A stretch of 64,000 bases of DNA from Chitinophaga pinensis (GTDB lineage: Bacteria; Bacteroidota; Bacteroidia; Chitinophagales; Chitinophagaceae), in assembly GCA_945872815.1 (NCBI GenBank), contig CAMCAY010000001.1, positions 1 to 64,000 on the forward strand, written 5' to 3'. Below, piece by piece: positions 56,467-64,000 of this stretch. Positions within the stretch are counted from its first letter, which is position 1. Each line of letters opens with the position of its first letter. Below the pieces are notes generated by a model, which had not been told where the DNA came from, ran no database searches, and saw nothing but the letters and a program-made list of their open reading frames with translations. Made by a program: the position numbers and the translations under genes.

Positions 56467-58008
56467 TTAATTATTGAATTCAATTTGATAGCAAGAAGAT
56501 CCTATAAACAGTTTATTTTTTAAAATCCTTCCGCCTCTTTTAATAATTGAATTAATGATATATTGATCTTCTGAAAAGCCATTTACTTTAAAATAACTTG
56601 ATTCAGAAACATTTGTAAACAAGAGCCAAAACCTTCCTTTTAGTCTGACCAATTCTTCATTGTCTATGTATTGCGCATTGTTTAATTTTAAACCTAAAAA
56701 AGATTTTCCACACCCATGAATATGCCAATTTCCAATGACAACAGATGATGATTTTCCAATAGTGCTATACTCATTCCTATAAAATTGAAAAGCTGGGTTA
56801 GCCATGTAATAAACATATAATTTTTCACCGTTTGAAATATGTTGATTTGCAAATTGCAAACAAGATTTTATCTCCTCTTTTTTAACAGGACAAGTAAAAG
56901 ACAAGGAAATCAAAAGAACAAAAGGTAGGATTGGAATAATATACCCTATTTTAAGATTGGTTCGCTTACTTATTATATTAACAATTGAAAATAAGCCAAA
57001 AGATATAAAAGTTGAAATTATTGGAATAGCATACAGCAGCATTCTTGTTTCAAATGGATATAGTTTACATATAGAAAGAATGAAATGAATGAAAAGGGGC
57101 GCGATAAGAAATATCAATCGCTTTTCTTTTTTATAAATAAAATAAAGACCTAAAAGGAATAAGGCAAAAAAGAAAATCCAAGTATTTCCAAATTCGGAAA
57201 AAGAAGAAAACAACATTTTAATTTTTCTAAAAACAAAGAGTCTAAATTCCGGAGAAAATATATTTTCCGTAGGGAATGCTTTTCTTGCTGACCAATAATC
57301 CACCATAAATTTTTTAGTGGGGTGGTCCTTTATGAAGAATAAAAAATAAAAAGTAAATGAAAACAACCATATTAACAATGGAACAAATTTATTAAAGTTT
57401 TTGCTGGTAGTTCTTTTAAAGAAATTGTTTAAAACACAAGCTGCTATTGTAACTAATATTATGATGGATGTATTTGAAAAAAATATTGCAGCGGCTCCTA
57501 CTAAAGAAGTAAAGAGAATTTCTTTTTTACTTTTCAAATCAGCGTTTGAAATATAGGTGTATATTAAAAGAAGGCTGACTAAAACATCCGAAGAATATTG
57601 TTTTACCTCATTTGAATAATAAAATATCGATAAGTTGGTGATAAAAAATACACAGGAAATTAAGCTGATGATTTTAGATTCAAATAGTTTCTGATTAATC
57701 TTAAATAATAAGATTAAGGAAAATAAAAATGAAAGAAAAGGATATATTCTAAGCGCCCAGTCATGGACACCAAACAAAATAATAAATAATTTTTCAGTCA
57801 TTAAGAAACCTACAGGTGCAACCTGATTCATTTCGAGCGGTTTCAATAATTCTAAAAATGACTTTTGGGAAATATTTAATGCCAACATCGCCTCATCTCC
57901 CCATAAACTTCTGTTATAAAACAAATTGATTGTAGAAATAACTATTGCAACAATAAGAATAGTAAACAAAATGATTTCTATCGTATTTGAATCCTTTTGA
58001 TTAGTCAT
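56467..58008 (-). CDS. GT-C-like membrane protein, paralogue 4 of 4
   Basis: 513 residues, the longest of the four. Seen: NRSLWGDEAML, KPLEMNQVAPVGFLM, SNEVKQYSSDV, KLYPFETR and the tail WLLFTNVSE with FIGSSCYQI. An insertion in the soluble tail (around IHGCGKSFLGLKLNNAQY) accounts for most of the extra length. Its ATG overlaps the upstream GT4 stop by 8 bp, indicating translational coupling with that cytosolic transferase. Confidence 0.82.
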   Translation of the reverse strand: MTNQKDSNTIEIILFTILIVAIVISTINLFYNRSLWGDEAMLALNISQKSFLELLKPLEMNQVAPVGFLMTEKLFIILFGVHDWALRIYPFLSFLFSLILLFKINQKLFESKIISLISCVFFITNLSIFYYSNEVKQYSSDVLVSLLLIYTYISNADLKSKKEILFTSLVGAAAIFFSNTSIIILVTIAACVLNNFFKRTTSKNFNKFVPLLIWLFSFTFYFLFFIKDHPTKKFMVDYWSARKAFPTENIFSPEFRLFVFRKIKMLFSSFSEFGNTWIFFFALFLLGLYFIYKKEKRLIFLIAPLFIHFILSICKLYPFETRMLLYAIPIISTFISFGLFSIVNIISKRTNLKIGYIIPILPFVLLISLSFTCPVKKEEIKSCLQFANQHISNGEKLYVYYMANPAFQFYRNEYSTIGKSSSVVIGNWHIHGCGKSFLGLKLNNAQYIDNEELVRLKGRFWLLFTNVSESSYFKVNGFSEDQYIINSIIKRGGRILKNKLFIGSSCYQIEFNN

Positions 58009-59113
58009 TTAGCTTGATTAAAAGCTGCTCATATTTTTTTGCGATTTCTTTAATTTCGAAAAGCATCAATGCTTTTTCTGTGGCTCTTTTACCCATTTCT
58101 ATCATCTCTGGATATTTTTCAATCATTAGAATCATTTTTTTAAATAAGTCATCCGTATCTTTTAATTTGTGAACCAGTGCGGTTGTCTCATGATCTACCG
58201 CTTCCGTGTTCATCGGTATATCACTGCAAATTATTGGTATTCCTGCCATCATCGCTTCCACTAATGCTCCGCTAAAACCCTCAAATCGGGAAGGAAACAC
58301 AAAACAATTTGCATCGTACAATTTCATATAAGCTTTAGGGGTATTTCCTGGAAGTATTACTTTTTTTTGGAGCTGTAGAATGTTGATTTGATTTTCCAAA
58401 TCCTTTCGTTGAGGTCCTTCGCCATAAATGATAAGACTAATGTTGGGATGTATTTTTTCTAAAACAGAAAATGCAGCAACTAATTCTGTAAACCCCTTTT
58501 TTTCATACAGCCTTCCAATGGTAACAAATGAGAAATTATTGCTTAATGGCGGAATCCATTCATGAATTTCTTTTGAATTGCGCCCTCTGTATATTACATA
58601 AACTTTTTTTTCAGAAATCCCTAAGTGCTTAACATGATTTTTGCCAATTACAATACTATTTGAAATCCAGGCAAAGGGTATAAATGATGTAATAGTGTCA
58701 AGAATTAAAGTAGGATAAAACTTTAATTTACCTTTAATTCCTTTAAATGTTTTTTTTCTCTCAATTCCATAATTATCTTCTACAAAAGTTCCAATTAATT
58801 TAATCCTAAGCATCAAACAAGTAATTCGGCTAATAATATTACTTCTGTATAAAGATGCAATAACCAAATCTGGTTTTATTTTTTTTAATGCTATTTTTAA
58901 TTTTTGTATTCCACTCAACCAATTATATCTTCCTTTCAAGTCTAAAAAAAGAATTTTGCATTTCGTTTGTTCAAAAGCCTTCAATAAATCGTGCCTGGGA
59001 TAAAAATAAATAACAAATACCTCGGTGTCTTCTGAAAAGTTTTTAATTAGCTCTAAAATGCTCTGTTCAGTTCCGCCCTGAGCAAGACTATCTATGGTAA
59101 ATACAATTCTCAA
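58001..59113 (-). CDS. GT4 family glycosyltransferase
   Basis: 370 residues, GT-B type. Seen: RIVFTIDSLAQGGTEQSILEL (typical N-terminal Gly-rich acceptor loop), FVTIGRLYEKKGFTELVAAF, LIIYGEGPQRKDLE and SRFEGFSGALVEAMMAGIP, with the E-x7-E donor motif. The start codon is TTG (59113). Resembles transferases of capsule and O-antigen clusters; donor unknown. It is coupled to paralogue 4 downstream and separated by 25 bp from the asparagine synthase upstream. Confidence 0.92.
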   Translation of the reverse strand: MRIVFTIDSLAQGGTEQSILELIKNFSEDTEVFVIYFYPRHDLLKAFEQTKCKILFLDLKGRYNWLSGIQKLKIALKKIKPDLVIASLYRSNIISRITCLMLRIKLIGTFVEDNYGIERKKTFKGIKGKLKFYPTLILDTITSFIPFAWISNSIVIGKNHVKHLGISEKKVYVIYRGRNSKEIHEWIPPLSNNFSFVTIGRLYEKKGFTELVAAFSVLEKIHPNISLIIYGEGPQRKDLENQINILQLQKKVILPGNTPKAYMKLYDANCFVFPSRFEGFSGALVEAMMAGIPIICSDIPMNTEAVDHETTALVHKLKDTDDLFKKMILMIEKYPEMIEMGKRATEKALMLFEIKEIAKKYEQLLIKLND

Positions 59114-59138
59114 TAATTTGAATTAATAAATGATAAAT

Positions 59139-60989
59139 TTAAAGTTGTGCTGAATATTCTTTTCTCCAAAGTTCTATCATTAGAATAAGAAATAAACGTC
59201 TTTTATTAAATCGTCCTTTTTGTTGACCTAACCACAAGTGTTCAATAAATTTCGTATTCCACCAACTATCCTTTGTATTAAATAGATTTTCTTTTAAAAA
59301 AATCTCCCATTTTTTTTCTTTAAGCCAATGTTCCATTGGTGGAACAAAACCCTGTTTTCTTTGAAAATCAAAATTTGTGGGTAGTTTCTGTTTTGCAAGC
59401 ATTTTTAGTAATATTTTCTTTTCGGAAGTATTTACTTTCAAATTTGTAGGGACTTTTGAAAATGCAAATTCAATGATATTTTTATCCAAAAAAGGTGATC
59501 TTGTTTCCAATGAGGCCAGCATAGATGACCTATCTGACTTCACAAGAATATCATCTGTCATATAAGAATGATAATCTGCACGCATAGCTCTGTCAGAAAG
59601 ATTCAACCCTCCATCCATCAAATCTATTTTTATTAATTCTGTGGAACAAGGTGTAAGTCTTCCTTTTGTAAGTGTTTTTCTTTCTTTTAGATTCATAAAA
59701 GAATCTACCAAGGGAATTGAATTTTTAAAGTCTGCACCTATTTGCTGTAAATAATATTTTCCTTTATAACCAATGGGCAATATCAAATTTATTGTTTCAG
59801 AAAAAGCTGTCCTAGCTATTTTTGGAAATTTACCAAATAATTGTTGCATTTTATTCCATTGCTGATACCGGTCATATCCTCCAAACAACTCATCGCCCCC
59901 ATCACCTCCAAGTGCAACTGTACAGTGCTTTTTTACAGCAGTTGATAATAAGTAGCTTGGTAGAATAGATGTATCAGCTATTGGTTCATCAAATTGTTTT
60001 GCAAGAAGAAATAAAAGTTCAGGTTCCGCCTTATCAGTTTCAATTTCTGTATGCGTTGTTCCAAAATAATCTGAAATCATTTTAGCATATACCGCCTCAT
60101 TGTTTTTATATCCTGGAAATGTAACTGTGTACGTATGTATATCTGATTTTAAATGAGCGGCATAAGATGTTATCAAACTACTATCTAAACCTCCGCTTAA
60201 TAGAATACCTGTTTTAACATCGGCCTGTAATTGACCTGATACTGAATTCAATAACATTGAATCCAAATCATTCATTAACTGATTTGTTGATGAGGTTGTT
60301 TTTTCAAAAAAAGGCAATTTCCAGTAAGCCTCAGAAGTCGCTGTTTCCTTTTTTAAATCATATTCTATATAATGTCCGGGCAATAACTTATGATAATCGT
60401 TGAAGATGCTCCTATTTCCCGGTACATATCCCATACCCAACAAACAATTCATTGAAGCATGATTAATCTGAGGTGATTCATTATATAGTTTAATCAGAGC
60501 CTTCAATTCAGAGGCAAATGAAAATGTCTGATTTTTAAGTGAATAATAAAATGGTTTTTCGCCTGCTCTGTCCCTGGCAGCAAATATTTTTTGTTGAGTT
60601 ACATCATAAATAGCAAATGCAAACATCCCTTGCAAATATTCTAGTGACTTAATACCCCATTCTTTCCATGCATGCAAAATCACTTCAGTGTCACCATGCG
60701 TTAAAAATCGATGCCCCTTTTTAATCAATTCTTCTCTTAACTTTTTGAAATTGTATATTTCTCCATTATAAGTAATAATTAATTTTCCATCCTCAGATTT
60801 CATCGGCTGACCTGCATTCTCATTCAAATCAATAACAGATAATCTTCTGTGACCAAAAAAGATATTATGCATCTCGTTTTTCCAAATGCCATAACTATCT
60901 GGTCCCCTATGAATCATTGTATTCAATGCTGAGATGAACTTTTCGGTATTGATTTCTTTATTACTTATTTGGCCAAGTATTCCACACAT
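59139..60989 (-). CDS. asnB: Asparagine synthase-like amidotransferase in glycan cluster
   Basis: 616 residues. Seen: catalytic Cys2 (MCGILGQIS), glutaminase domain with MIHRGPDSYG, TYNGEIYNFKKL and AARDRAGEKPFYY, then synthetase domain with GILLSGGLDSSLI (about residue 259) and GGDGGDELFGGYDRY. Biochemical family as the other homologue in the window. In exopolysaccharide clusters such genes are frequent, perhaps amidating a sugar acid or its precursor (inference). It lies between a GT2 (10 bp) and a GT4 (25 bp) and must be co-transcribed with them. Confidence 0.92.
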   Translation of the reverse strand: MCGILGQISNKEINTEKFISALNTMIHRGPDSYGIWKNEMHNIFFGHRRLSVIDLNENAGQPMKSEDGKLIITYNGEIYNFKKLREELIKKGHRFLTHGDTEVILHAWKEWGIKSLEYLQGMFAFAIYDVTQQKIFAARDRAGEKPFYYSLKNQTFSFASELKALIKLYNESPQINHASMNCLLGMGYVPGNRSIFNDYHKLLPGHYIEYDLKKETATSEAYWKLPFFEKTTSSTNQLMNDLDSMLLNSVSGQLQADVKTGILLSGGLDSSLITSYAAHLKSDIHTYTVTFPGYKNNEAVYAKMISDYFGTTHTEIETDKAEPELLFLLAKQFDEPIADTSILPSYLLSTAVKKHCTVALGGDGGDELFGGYDRYQQWNKMQQLFGKFPKIARTAFSETINLILPIGYKGKYYLQQIGADFKNSIPLVDSFMNLKERKTLTKGRLTPCSTELIKIDLMDGGLNLSDRAMRADYHSYMTDDILVKSDRSSMLASLETRSPFLDKNIIEFAFSKVPTNLKVNTSEKKILLKMLAKQKLPTNFDFQRKQGFVPPMEHWLKEKKWEIFLKENLFNTKDSWWNTKFIEHLWLGQQKGRFNKRRLFLILMIELWRKEYSAQL

Positions 60990-60999
60990 TCTATGCTAT

Positions 61000-61860
61000 T
61001 CAAAATTTTATATTTACTGGATCCAATGTTTTTCCTTTTTTATTGATTATTCCATGGTATAGTCCTATAATTCTCAAGGCAAATCTTTTTGATCTGTCCG
61101 GTGCCAACAAAGAAGCTATCGTTCTTTTGCTGTTTAAAATCAAAAAGTCAAATAAATTGAAAAGAGTAAAATGCTCTCTTAAAAAAAATACGTGATTTCT
61201 GGTTTGGTAATAACCTCTCCACAAACTTGTTTTGGAAAATTTATCTCCTGCACCATGATGCATTATTTGATGAAAATCATTTTTGACTATGCCGATTTTA
61301 AAATTATTTTTTCTAATCCTATAGCAATATTCAAAGTCATCAAACATCATAAACCAATCTTCAACCGGATATCCAATCTTGTCAAAAACTATATTTTTAA
61401 TAACAGCTCCATCAAACAAACAAAAATCGACCTTCAAAATTTCTGTGTCTTTCGGAAAAACATCTATTCTCTTCCCAAGCTTAACAATTTTTCCTGAAGA
61501 AGAAATCAGGTCAAAATCAGAATTTGTTATATTATCCAACAGCTTATTAAAAAGATTTTGTTCCGGAATACTATCATCTTCTAAGAAAATTGTGTAGCGA
61601 GTATATGCGTTTTTTTTATGTAGATATTGAAGCCCTTTTGCCAGTGCAGCTCCATGTCCAACATTTTCAGTTAAGTTTAATATATTAAATGAATCCTCGA
61701 GTGAATTTAAAAAAGTTCCAGTATCATCCGTAGAATTATTATTCACAATAAGAAAGGAATTGTATTTCCATTTATAATTTCTTACGGATTCAATTATTTT
61801 TTGAAGTGTTTCTCTCCTATTGTAAGTGACTAAAATAATATCAGTCATTAGTACATCCAT
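61000..61860 (-). CDS. GT2 family glycosyltransferase
   Basis: 286 residues, GT-A fold. Seen: DIILVTYNRRETLQKII, IVNNNSTDDTG, ENVGHGAALAKGL, and FLEDDSIPEQ, where the acidic DxD-like triplet binds metal and nucleotide sugar; MMFDDFEYCYRI marks the catalytic-base region. Start is ATG at 61860 or, equally plausible, ATG at 61848. Tail has a short hydrophobic/basic segment. Resembles rhamnosyl/galactofuranosyl-type transferases; the sugar is not deducible. Confidence 0.9.
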   Translation of the reverse strand: MDVLMTDIILVTYNRRETLQKIIESVRNYKWKYNSFLIVNNNSTDDTGTFLNSLEDSFNILNLTENVGHGAALAKGLQYLHKKNAYTRYTIFLEDDSIPEQNLFNKLLDNITNSDFDLISSSGKIVKLGKRIDVFPKDTEILKVDFCLFDGAVIKNIVFDKIGYPVEDWFMMFDDFEYCYRIRKNNFKIGIVKNDFHQIMHHGAGDKFSKTSLWRGYYQTRNHVFFLREHFTLFNLFDFLILNSKRTIASLLAPDRSKRFALRIIGLYHGIINKKGKTLDPVNIKF

Positions 61861-61875
61861 TTTTAATAATTGATG

Positions 61876-62787
61876 TTATTCATGAATACCATTTAGACTT
61901 CCTGTTTTAGCCGTTAAGAAATGCCATAATGCTAAAGAAATTAATTTAGCATTTTTAAATCCATAAACTATTCCATACCTGAATCCCAAAAATATTTTTA
62001 AGTTAGATCGTGCAATTGTCAATATGATGGCTTTGTATAGTTTTTGTTTTTTTAAAACAATTAATATATTTCTTGTGGAATAGTATTCACGCCAAAGAGA
62101 TTTGATTTCTTTTCTTTTACCTCTGTTGACTTGTAAGTTCATTCTATTATAAAACAATCTGTGTTTTTTATATAGTTCCTTATTTGTCAATAGGTGATAT
62201 CCGGCACTTTGTAAACGAAGATCGAAGTCCAATTCCTCAAAACCATAAAACAATTTTTCATCCGGTAAAATATTGTTTTCTACAATTACTTTAGCGTTGA
62301 TTAATTTGCACATTCCTCCTGCTATATTGTCAACTTCTATATTTCCTACACCATCCAATTCTTCATCTAATACCCTTTTCATAATTCCATTTTTTCTGTT
62401 GAAAAACTGACCTACGGTACCAACGCATCCAAGGTTTTCAGCACTGTTAGCAATTTGAAGTAAAGACTCAAAAATATTATCAAATATTGGTGGGTTATCG
62501 TCGTCAATCCATGCAATCCATGAAAACCCTTGAGCTGACAATTTTTCGAGTCCCTTTTTTGCAGCGCCAGCTGGCCCGGAATTATAACCAGTAGCAAAAT
62601 ACTCTACATTATTATGGATATTATTTTCTGCAATAGTCTGGGCCGATTTGAGAGGATCATTATCAATAATAAGAATTTTGTTTGGAGGTGCTGTTTGATT
62701 CAGTAATTTATTTATAGTGTCATTCAATATTTCAGGCCGTCGGTATGTCATGATAAATGCGGCGTAATTGGAGGTTGTTGGTTTCAT
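61876..62787 (-). CDS. GT2 family glycosyltransferase (GlfT-like)
   Basis: 303 residues. Seen: YAAFIMTYRRPEIL, LIIDNDPLKSA, GYNSGPAGAAKKGLE, and WIAWIDDDNPPIF with the metal-binding DDD; GFEELDFDLRLQSAGYHL gives the catalytic ED pair. The layout is that of GlfT2/rhamnosyltransferase-like enzymes (family inference). Fifteen bp separate it from the next GT2 gene. Confidence 0.92.
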   Translation of the reverse strand: MKPTTSNYAAFIMTYRRPEILNDTINKLLNQTAPPNKILIIDNDPLKSAQTIAENNIHNNVEYFATGYNSGPAGAAKKGLEKLSAQGFSWIAWIDDDNPPIFDNIFESLLQIANSAENLGCVGTVGQFFNRKNGIMKRVLDEELDGVGNIEVDNIAGGMCKLINAKVIVENNILPDEKLFYGFEELDFDLRLQSAGYHLLTNKELYKKHRLFYNRMNLQVNRGKRKEIKSLWREYYSTRNILIVLKKQKLYKAIILTIARSNLKIFLGFRYGIVYGFKNAKLISLALWHFLTAKTGSLNGIHE

Positions 62788-62806
62788 TAATTGGAAATTA
62801 TTGGAT

Positions 62807-63637
62807 TTATGGGAAAATACGTCTAGTGAGATTCTTTAACATTGTGGTCAAAAAAAGTCTGTTTTCTTTTTTTGATTCAAGTTTTGATATTTTTCTTAAC
62901 AATAAAAAAGTATTAATTATTCCGGCGTTTTTATTACGAATCCAGTTCAGTGTTGCATAATAACTCTTCAATTTACTTTCAGTACTTTGGCCAATCCAAA
63001 TTCTATTTCCAGCATGTCTTCTAATCAGTGCCATAGGATGTGTCAGTTCTCCTCCAACTAGATTGCCACAAAACGCCAATCTTAACCACAATTCAGAATC
63101 TTGATGAAGTGTGAGGTCAGTGTTGAAATATCCTGCCTTTTCAAAAATTGTCTTTTTTAATAAAATACCATTCGTATGAAAATGCCCGTAAGTTCCTCTA
63201 ATTAAATAATGAAATAGCATTTTAGGATGTAGCTTTTTTCTTAGTGTAAAAACTTTTCCATTGGGTTCATCCAAATATCCAACAGCACAATAAACACCAT
63301 CAATGTCAATTTGGGATTTTATTTTTTTTATGGCTAACGTAAATCTGTTTTTACAATAAACATCATCTGCATCTAAAAAAGCGATTAAATTATAAGTGGC
63401 ATTCTTGATTCCAAGATTACGACTTTCTGAAGCACCTAGGTTTTTGTTATCCGGATGAATGAATAATTTTACCTTATGATGAATTTCAACTAATTGCTTA
63501 CAAACAGCCAATGAATTGTCCTTTGATCCGTCTTCTATAAGTAATACTTCTCCTACGTCAGTTAAATGAACTGCAGACTGAACTGCTTCAGAAATATACA
63601 CAGATGCGTTGTATACCGGAATTATTACACTAATCAA
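62807..63637 (-). CDS. GT2 family glycosyltransferase
   Basis: About 276 residues from a TTG at 63637. Seen: ISVIIPVYNASVYISEAV at the N-terminus, VLLIEDGSKDNS, NLGASESRNLGIK, IAFLDADDVY (DxD) and HQDSELWLRLAF. The frame reaches further TTG codons at 63685 and 63715, but these overlap the upstream gene's end by 43-73 bp; no ATG exists. The TTG at 63637 begins just after the upstream TAG, and gives a family-like N-terminus. Typical capsule/LPS sugar transferase; donor unknown. Confidence 0.88.
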   Translation of the reverse strand: MISVIIPVYNASVYISEAVQSAVHLTDVGEVLLIEDGSKDNSLAVCKQLVEIHHKVKLFIHPDNKNLGASESRNLGIKNATYNLIAFLDADDVYCKNRFTLAIKKIKSQIDIDGVYCAVGYLDEPNGKVFTLRKKLHPKMLFHYLIRGTYGHFHTNGILLKKTIFEKAGYFNTDLTLHQDSELWLRLAFCGNLVGGELTHPMALIRRHAGNRIWIGQSTESKLKSYYATLNWIRNKNAGIINTFLLLRKISKLESKKENRLFLTTMLKNLTRRIFP

Positions 63638-63642
63638 AGGTG

Positions 63643-64000
63643 CTATAGTTGGTTTTTTAAAACAGCCGACTCTTCTTTTTTCCAAATTAATTTGGCTAGT
63701 AACGGAAAATGACAAATAAACAATCTAAGAAAACCTTTTACATGCATTGGGTTGTTCTTCCATGCTTTTAAAAAATATTTCTTTGAATCACTAAGATGAG
63801 AAAGCTTATATAGTGCAACGGCTGTGCTTTGCAAATACATTCTTTTAACTCTTTTGTGATTTTCAAACCACTCTTTATGTTTATTCAAACAGTAAATATT
63901 GGATTCTGCTCTGTTTTTTAGATTTCGTCCACCTCCATCAGCAGTTGGAAAATAAATTAAATTAGTAGAATCAATAAAACCGACATTTATTGGATTAGCT
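63643..64000 (-). CDS. C-terminal part of a GT2-like protein, cut by the window end
   Basis: The frame is open through 64000, so only the C-terminal 118 codons are here. Seen: INVGFIDSTNLIYFPTADGG at the start, WFENHKRVKR, KYFLKAWKNNP and LLAKLIWKKEE. The DSTNL and TADGGGRN patterns suit the end of a GT2 domain and its C-terminal helix bundle, fitting the cluster. The ORF's first in-window TTG at 63888 is not a real start. Confidence 0.7.
   Translation of the reverse strand, partial: ANPINVGFIDSTNLIYFPTADGGGRNLKNRAESNIYCLNKHKEWFENHKRVKRMYLQSTAVALYKLSHLSDSKKYFLKAWKNNPMHVKGFLRLFICHFPLLAKLIWKKEESAVLKNQL

Noticed and set aside
1-64000. tRNA or rRNA genes
   Set aside because: No cloverleaf with TPsiC-like arm or rRNA-like stretch was seen in any intergenic region by eye; a covariance search could still find one.

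Overview
The window reads as chromosomal DNA from a Bacteroidota bacterium, most likely a member of the Chitinophagaceae or a close relative. The signs are a C-terminal sorting domain of the type IX secretion system (T9SS), a gliding-motility-type C-terminal domain, a receiver fused to a CRP-like regulator, Bacteroidota-like -7 boxes (TAnnTTTG class), very AT-rich spacers and frequent TTG starts. No tRNA, rRNA, CRISPR array, integrase or complete insertion sequence was seen.

Layout. (1) 0-14 kb: two giant secreted surface proteins on the minus strand. One has six copies of a module of about 117 residues and a T9SS tail. The other has 3160 residues of MBG/YDG, Fn3-like and beta-rich modules and a dockerin-like end. 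(2) 14.4-17 kb: a sugar-acid set (hexuronate-type MFS transporter, KDPG aldolase, YhcH). The aldolase frame has a TAA as its third codon. (3) 17-20 kb: a GT4 glycosyltransferase and an asparagine synthase. (4) 20.5-26 kb: a multi-PAS histidine kinase with a LuxR-type response regulator, then a T9SS type B surface protein. (5) 26.4-30.4 kb: surface-sugar precursor genes kdsB, kdsD and manC, with an aminotransferase inserted. (6) 30.6-34 kb: a small coiled-coil protein, a REC-CRP regulator and a PAS kinase separated by a REP-like palindrome. (7) 34-44 kb: mostly unrelated genes (TPR glycosyltransferase-like membrane protein, TetR plus ferredoxin-type reductase, HNH/NUMOD-like protein, ligA, amidohydrolase, PhnA-like protein, an unknown membrane protein). 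(8) 44.5-48.1 kb: rplM-rpsI-rpsB-tsf-pyrH with several hairpins. (9) 48.1-64 kb: a continuous minus-strand surface-glycan cluster. It holds four GT2 genes (one cut by the window edge), a second asparagine synthase, two GT4 enzymes, four tandem paralogous GT-C-like membrane proteins, a tiny lipoprotein, and an MBOAT/SGNH O-acylation pair.

How the parts fit: kdsB and kdsD supply Kdo, manC supplies GDP-mannose, and the 48-64 kb cluster looks able to assemble and O-acylate a surface polysaccharide. The large proteins at 0-14 kb and the T9SS type B protein would be displayed on or released from the same surface. The least explained parts are the four-gene GT-C paralogue array, the 3160-residue protein with a dockerin-like end, and the interrupted aldolase reading frame.
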